A DNA stretch of 64,000 nucleotides from Paenibacillus vietnamensis (GTDB lineage Bacteria > Bacillota > Bacilli > Paenibacillales > Paenibacillaceae), in NCBI RefSeq assembly GCF_020169515.1, contig NZ_JAHMHW010000014.1, positions 1-64,000 on the forward strand, written 5' to 3'. Position numbers and translations under genes: made by a program. Shown piece by piece: positions 62,515 through 64,000 of this stretch. Numbering within the stretch: position 1 is the stretch's first letter; each line of letters starts with the position of its first letter. Below the pieces are notes generated by a model. That model did no database searches. It was not told the origin of the DNA and saw nothing but the letters and a program-made list of their open reading frames with translations.

Positions 62515-63779
62515 ACAATAAGCTGTTTGCCGTCAATCAGACGTTTTACGGGCAGCAGGAGCTGGATACGGCTTGGAAAAAATATAGCGGCATCGCGCCT
62601 TTTCGGGAGGCCGGGCAGACGGGAAGCCGGATCGCGGTCGTCATGTCGGACGCGGCCGAGCTGATCGCTTTGGTGCTGTATTTGCGGGAAGCGGGGGCAT
62701 CGGTGCTGCTGCTTCATGGCGAAACGCCGCTCGAGACGGCCAAAGCTCTGGCCCAGGAGGCAGGCTGCAAAGGCCTCGTCTTTCATGCGGCTGAGGGCGG
62801 CTATTGGCCGCTCGCGGAGCAAGCTTATGTGACCGGAGAGGCAGCTTCGCTCTGCTTGTTCAGCTCCGGCACGTCCGGCAAGCCAAAGCTGATCAGCCGA
62901 TCTTGGTCGTCCGCAGCCGAGGAAATTGCAGCCTATAACGAGGCGATCGGCCTTGACGCAGGGGTTACGCCGGTCGTCATCTCGCCGGTCAGCCATGCCT
63001 ACGGCTTGATCGCCGGCGTGCTGTCCGCCATGGAACGGAAGGCGGTTCCGCATATCGCAACTTACACGAATCCGAAGCTTACGCTGGCGCTGCTGCGGGA
63101 TACGCCGAATCATATCGTGTACGGCGTGCCGCTGACGCTGCATGTGCTGACATCGCTGGCATCCGGCTTCCGGTTTAACCGTCTGATGAGCTCGGGTGCT
63201 CCGATGCCTCAAGGACTTTTGGACAACCTGACGAAGCTCGCGGACCGTGTACTGCAGCAGTACGGCTGTTCTGAAGCGGGCTGCATCAGCATCAACGGAT
63301 ACCTGCAGGCGAGCGGAGATATCGGCAGGCCGCTTGGCCATATTCGAATCTTGGAAGCCGGAACGGCTCACGATTCGCCGAAGGAAATTGTTATTGAAAC
63401 CGGTGGCAGCATGATCCGAACCGGGGATCTCGGATACATGGAGTCAGGCGAGCTGAAGCTGCTGGCCAGAGTGGACGATGTCATCAACGTAGCCGGCCTC
63501 AAGGTGTACCCTGCCGAGGTGGAAAATATCATTTCCGCGCTCGAAGGCATCCGCGAATGCGTCGTCTACCGGGGGCGGCATCCGGTAATGGGAGAGATCG
63601 TTTGCTGCATGGTCGCAGTCGACGGAAAGGTGACGCCGGACGAGGTCCGCGCATGGTGCCTGGCGAAGCTGCCTCCCTACAAGGTGCCGGCCAAGGTCGA
63701 ATGCGTGGACAAGCTGCCGAGAACCGCAACGGGCAAAATCAGCCGCAAACTGCTGGAGGAGGCGAACCTGAGCCAATGA
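62511..63779 (+). CDS. Short acyl/aryl-AMP ligase (AsbC-like)
   Basis: A 422-residue adenylate-forming ligase. The phosphate loop L-F-S-S-G-T-S-G-K-P-K, the R-T-G-D-L-G-Y motif, V-D-D-V-I-N-V-A-G-L-K-V-Y-P-A-E and the terminal catalytic lysine region T-A-T-G-K-I-S-R-K are present, so it should be active. It is much shorter than usual acyl-CoA synthetases (about 500-560) and close to AsbC, which loads 3,4-dihydroxybenzoate onto AsbD. GTG start at 62511 overlaps the upstream stop, and its stop overlaps the ACP start (ATGA). The substrate could be an aryl acid or another carboxylate; the neighbouring ACP favours the AsbC model. Confidence 0.85.
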   Translation: MNNKLFAVNQTFYGQQELDTAWKKYSGIAPFREAGQTGSRIAVVMSDAAELIALVLYLREAGASVLLLHGETPLETAKALAQEAGCKGLVFHAAEGGYWPLAEQAYVTGEAASLCLFSSGTSGKPKLISRSWSSAAEEIAAYNEAIGLDAGVTPVVISPVSHAYGLIAGVLSAMERKAVPHIATYTNPKLTLALLRDTPNHIVYGVPLTLHVLTSLASGFRFNRLMSSGAPMPQGLLDNLTKLADRVLQQYGCSEAGCISINGYLQASGDIGRPLGHIRILEAGTAHDSPKEIVIETGGSMIRTGDLGYMESGELKLLARVDDVINVAGLKVYPAEVENIISALEGIRECVVYRGRHPVMGEIVCCMVAVDGKVTPDEVRAWCLAKLPPYKVPAKVECVDKLPRTATGKISRKLLEEANLSQ

Positions 63780-64000
63780 GTAGAGTTGATAAAATATCGG
63801 AGCTTAGAACGCTCATGGAAACGAAGCTGCAGCTGGCGGGTTTGCCGCCGCTTGAGGAATCGCACAGGCTGAACGAGGACCTTCGCATCGATTCGCTGAT
63901 GATGCTGCAGCTGCTGGTGTGGATCGAGGCGGAATTCGGGCTCCGCATACCGGAGGAGGAGGTCGACCCGCGGGTGTTCGGCACGGTCGGCTCGCTGCTC
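63776..64000 (+). CDS. Acyl/aryl carrier protein (AsbD-like), cut by the window edge
   Basis: The first 75 residues of a carrier protein. The phosphopantetheine attachment serine is Ser40 in RIDSLMMLQLLVWIE. The following IPEEEVDPRVFGTVGSLL closely resembles, as I recall it, the C-terminal part of petrobactin AsbD, more than FabD-type AcpP. It overlaps the ligase stop by four bases. The C-terminus lies beyond 64000. It presumably carries the acyl or aryl group from the ligase for transfer to a siderophore amine. Confidence 0.85.
   Translation, partial: MSRVDKISELRTLMETKLQLAGLPPLEESHRLNEDLRIDSLMMLQLLVWIEAEFGLRIPEEEVDPRVFGTVGSLL

Overview
The window looks like a chromosomal segment of a spore-forming, flagellated, S-layer-bearing Firmicute of the Paenibacillaceae (Paenibacillus or a close relative). 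The pointers are murA, spoIID, a SpoIIQ-like gene, spoIIID, mbl and flhOP in Bacillus-like order, an alpha/beta SASP, degSU, csaB with several SLH-domain proteins, strong AGGAGG-type ribosome binding sites and moderately high GC. Every convincing gene lies on the + strand. I see no tRNA, rRNA, CRISPR array, transposase or prophage gene.

Layout. 1-5.6 kb: a cell-wall-anchored subtilase with SLH domains, a DUF1146 membrane protein and murA. 5.7-11.4 kb: a fructan/sucrose cassette (LacI regulator, CUT1 ABC importer without its own ATPase, GH32 hydrolase) behind a near-consensus promoter overlapped by a palindromic operator. 11.7-15.0 kb: a MacAB/YknXYZ-type export system. 15.1-20.6 kb: spoIID, the SpoIIQ-like gene, spoIIID, mbl, flhO and flhP, with recognisable sigma-F-, sigma-E- and sigma-D-like promoters. 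20.6-24.3 kb: EpuA-like protein, a phosphatidyltransferase, fabZ and a phosphohexomutase. 24.3-29.6 kb: the secondary-wall-polymer/S-layer anchoring genes (DUF5693, csaB, tagA-like, tagO-like). 30.0-50.2 kb: large exported proteins, namely an SLH protein, the probable main S-layer protein with tandem translation starts and highly expressed codon usage, two exported proteins of unknown function, an SASP, metK, a 1471-residue Ig/SwmB/SLH protein and a phosphodiester-glycosidase-like protein. 50.3-52.2 kb: degS-degU. 52.4-64.0 kb: a Fur-boxed, translationally coupled siderophore operon cut by the right edge.

Most interesting is the siderophore operon. Its first part follows the rhizobactin-1021/schizokinen order (DABA aminotransferase, DABA decarboxylase, IucA/IucC synthetase, acyltransferase, N-hydroxylase, exporter). 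It continues with a second IucA/IucC synthetase, a short AMP ligase and an acyl carrier protein that resemble petrobactin AsbB-AsbC-AsbD. It therefore looks like a hybrid NRPS-independent pathway that could attach a hydroxamate arm and an ACP-delivered aryl (or other acyl) arm to citrate.

Other points to check are an apparent one-base frameshift at the 5' end of the GH32 gene, tandem start sites of the S-layer gene like those of the Brevibacillus cell-wall-protein operon, a dispersed AGCTCAGGA-containing repeat, and an exported protein built of about five degenerate beta-type repeats.
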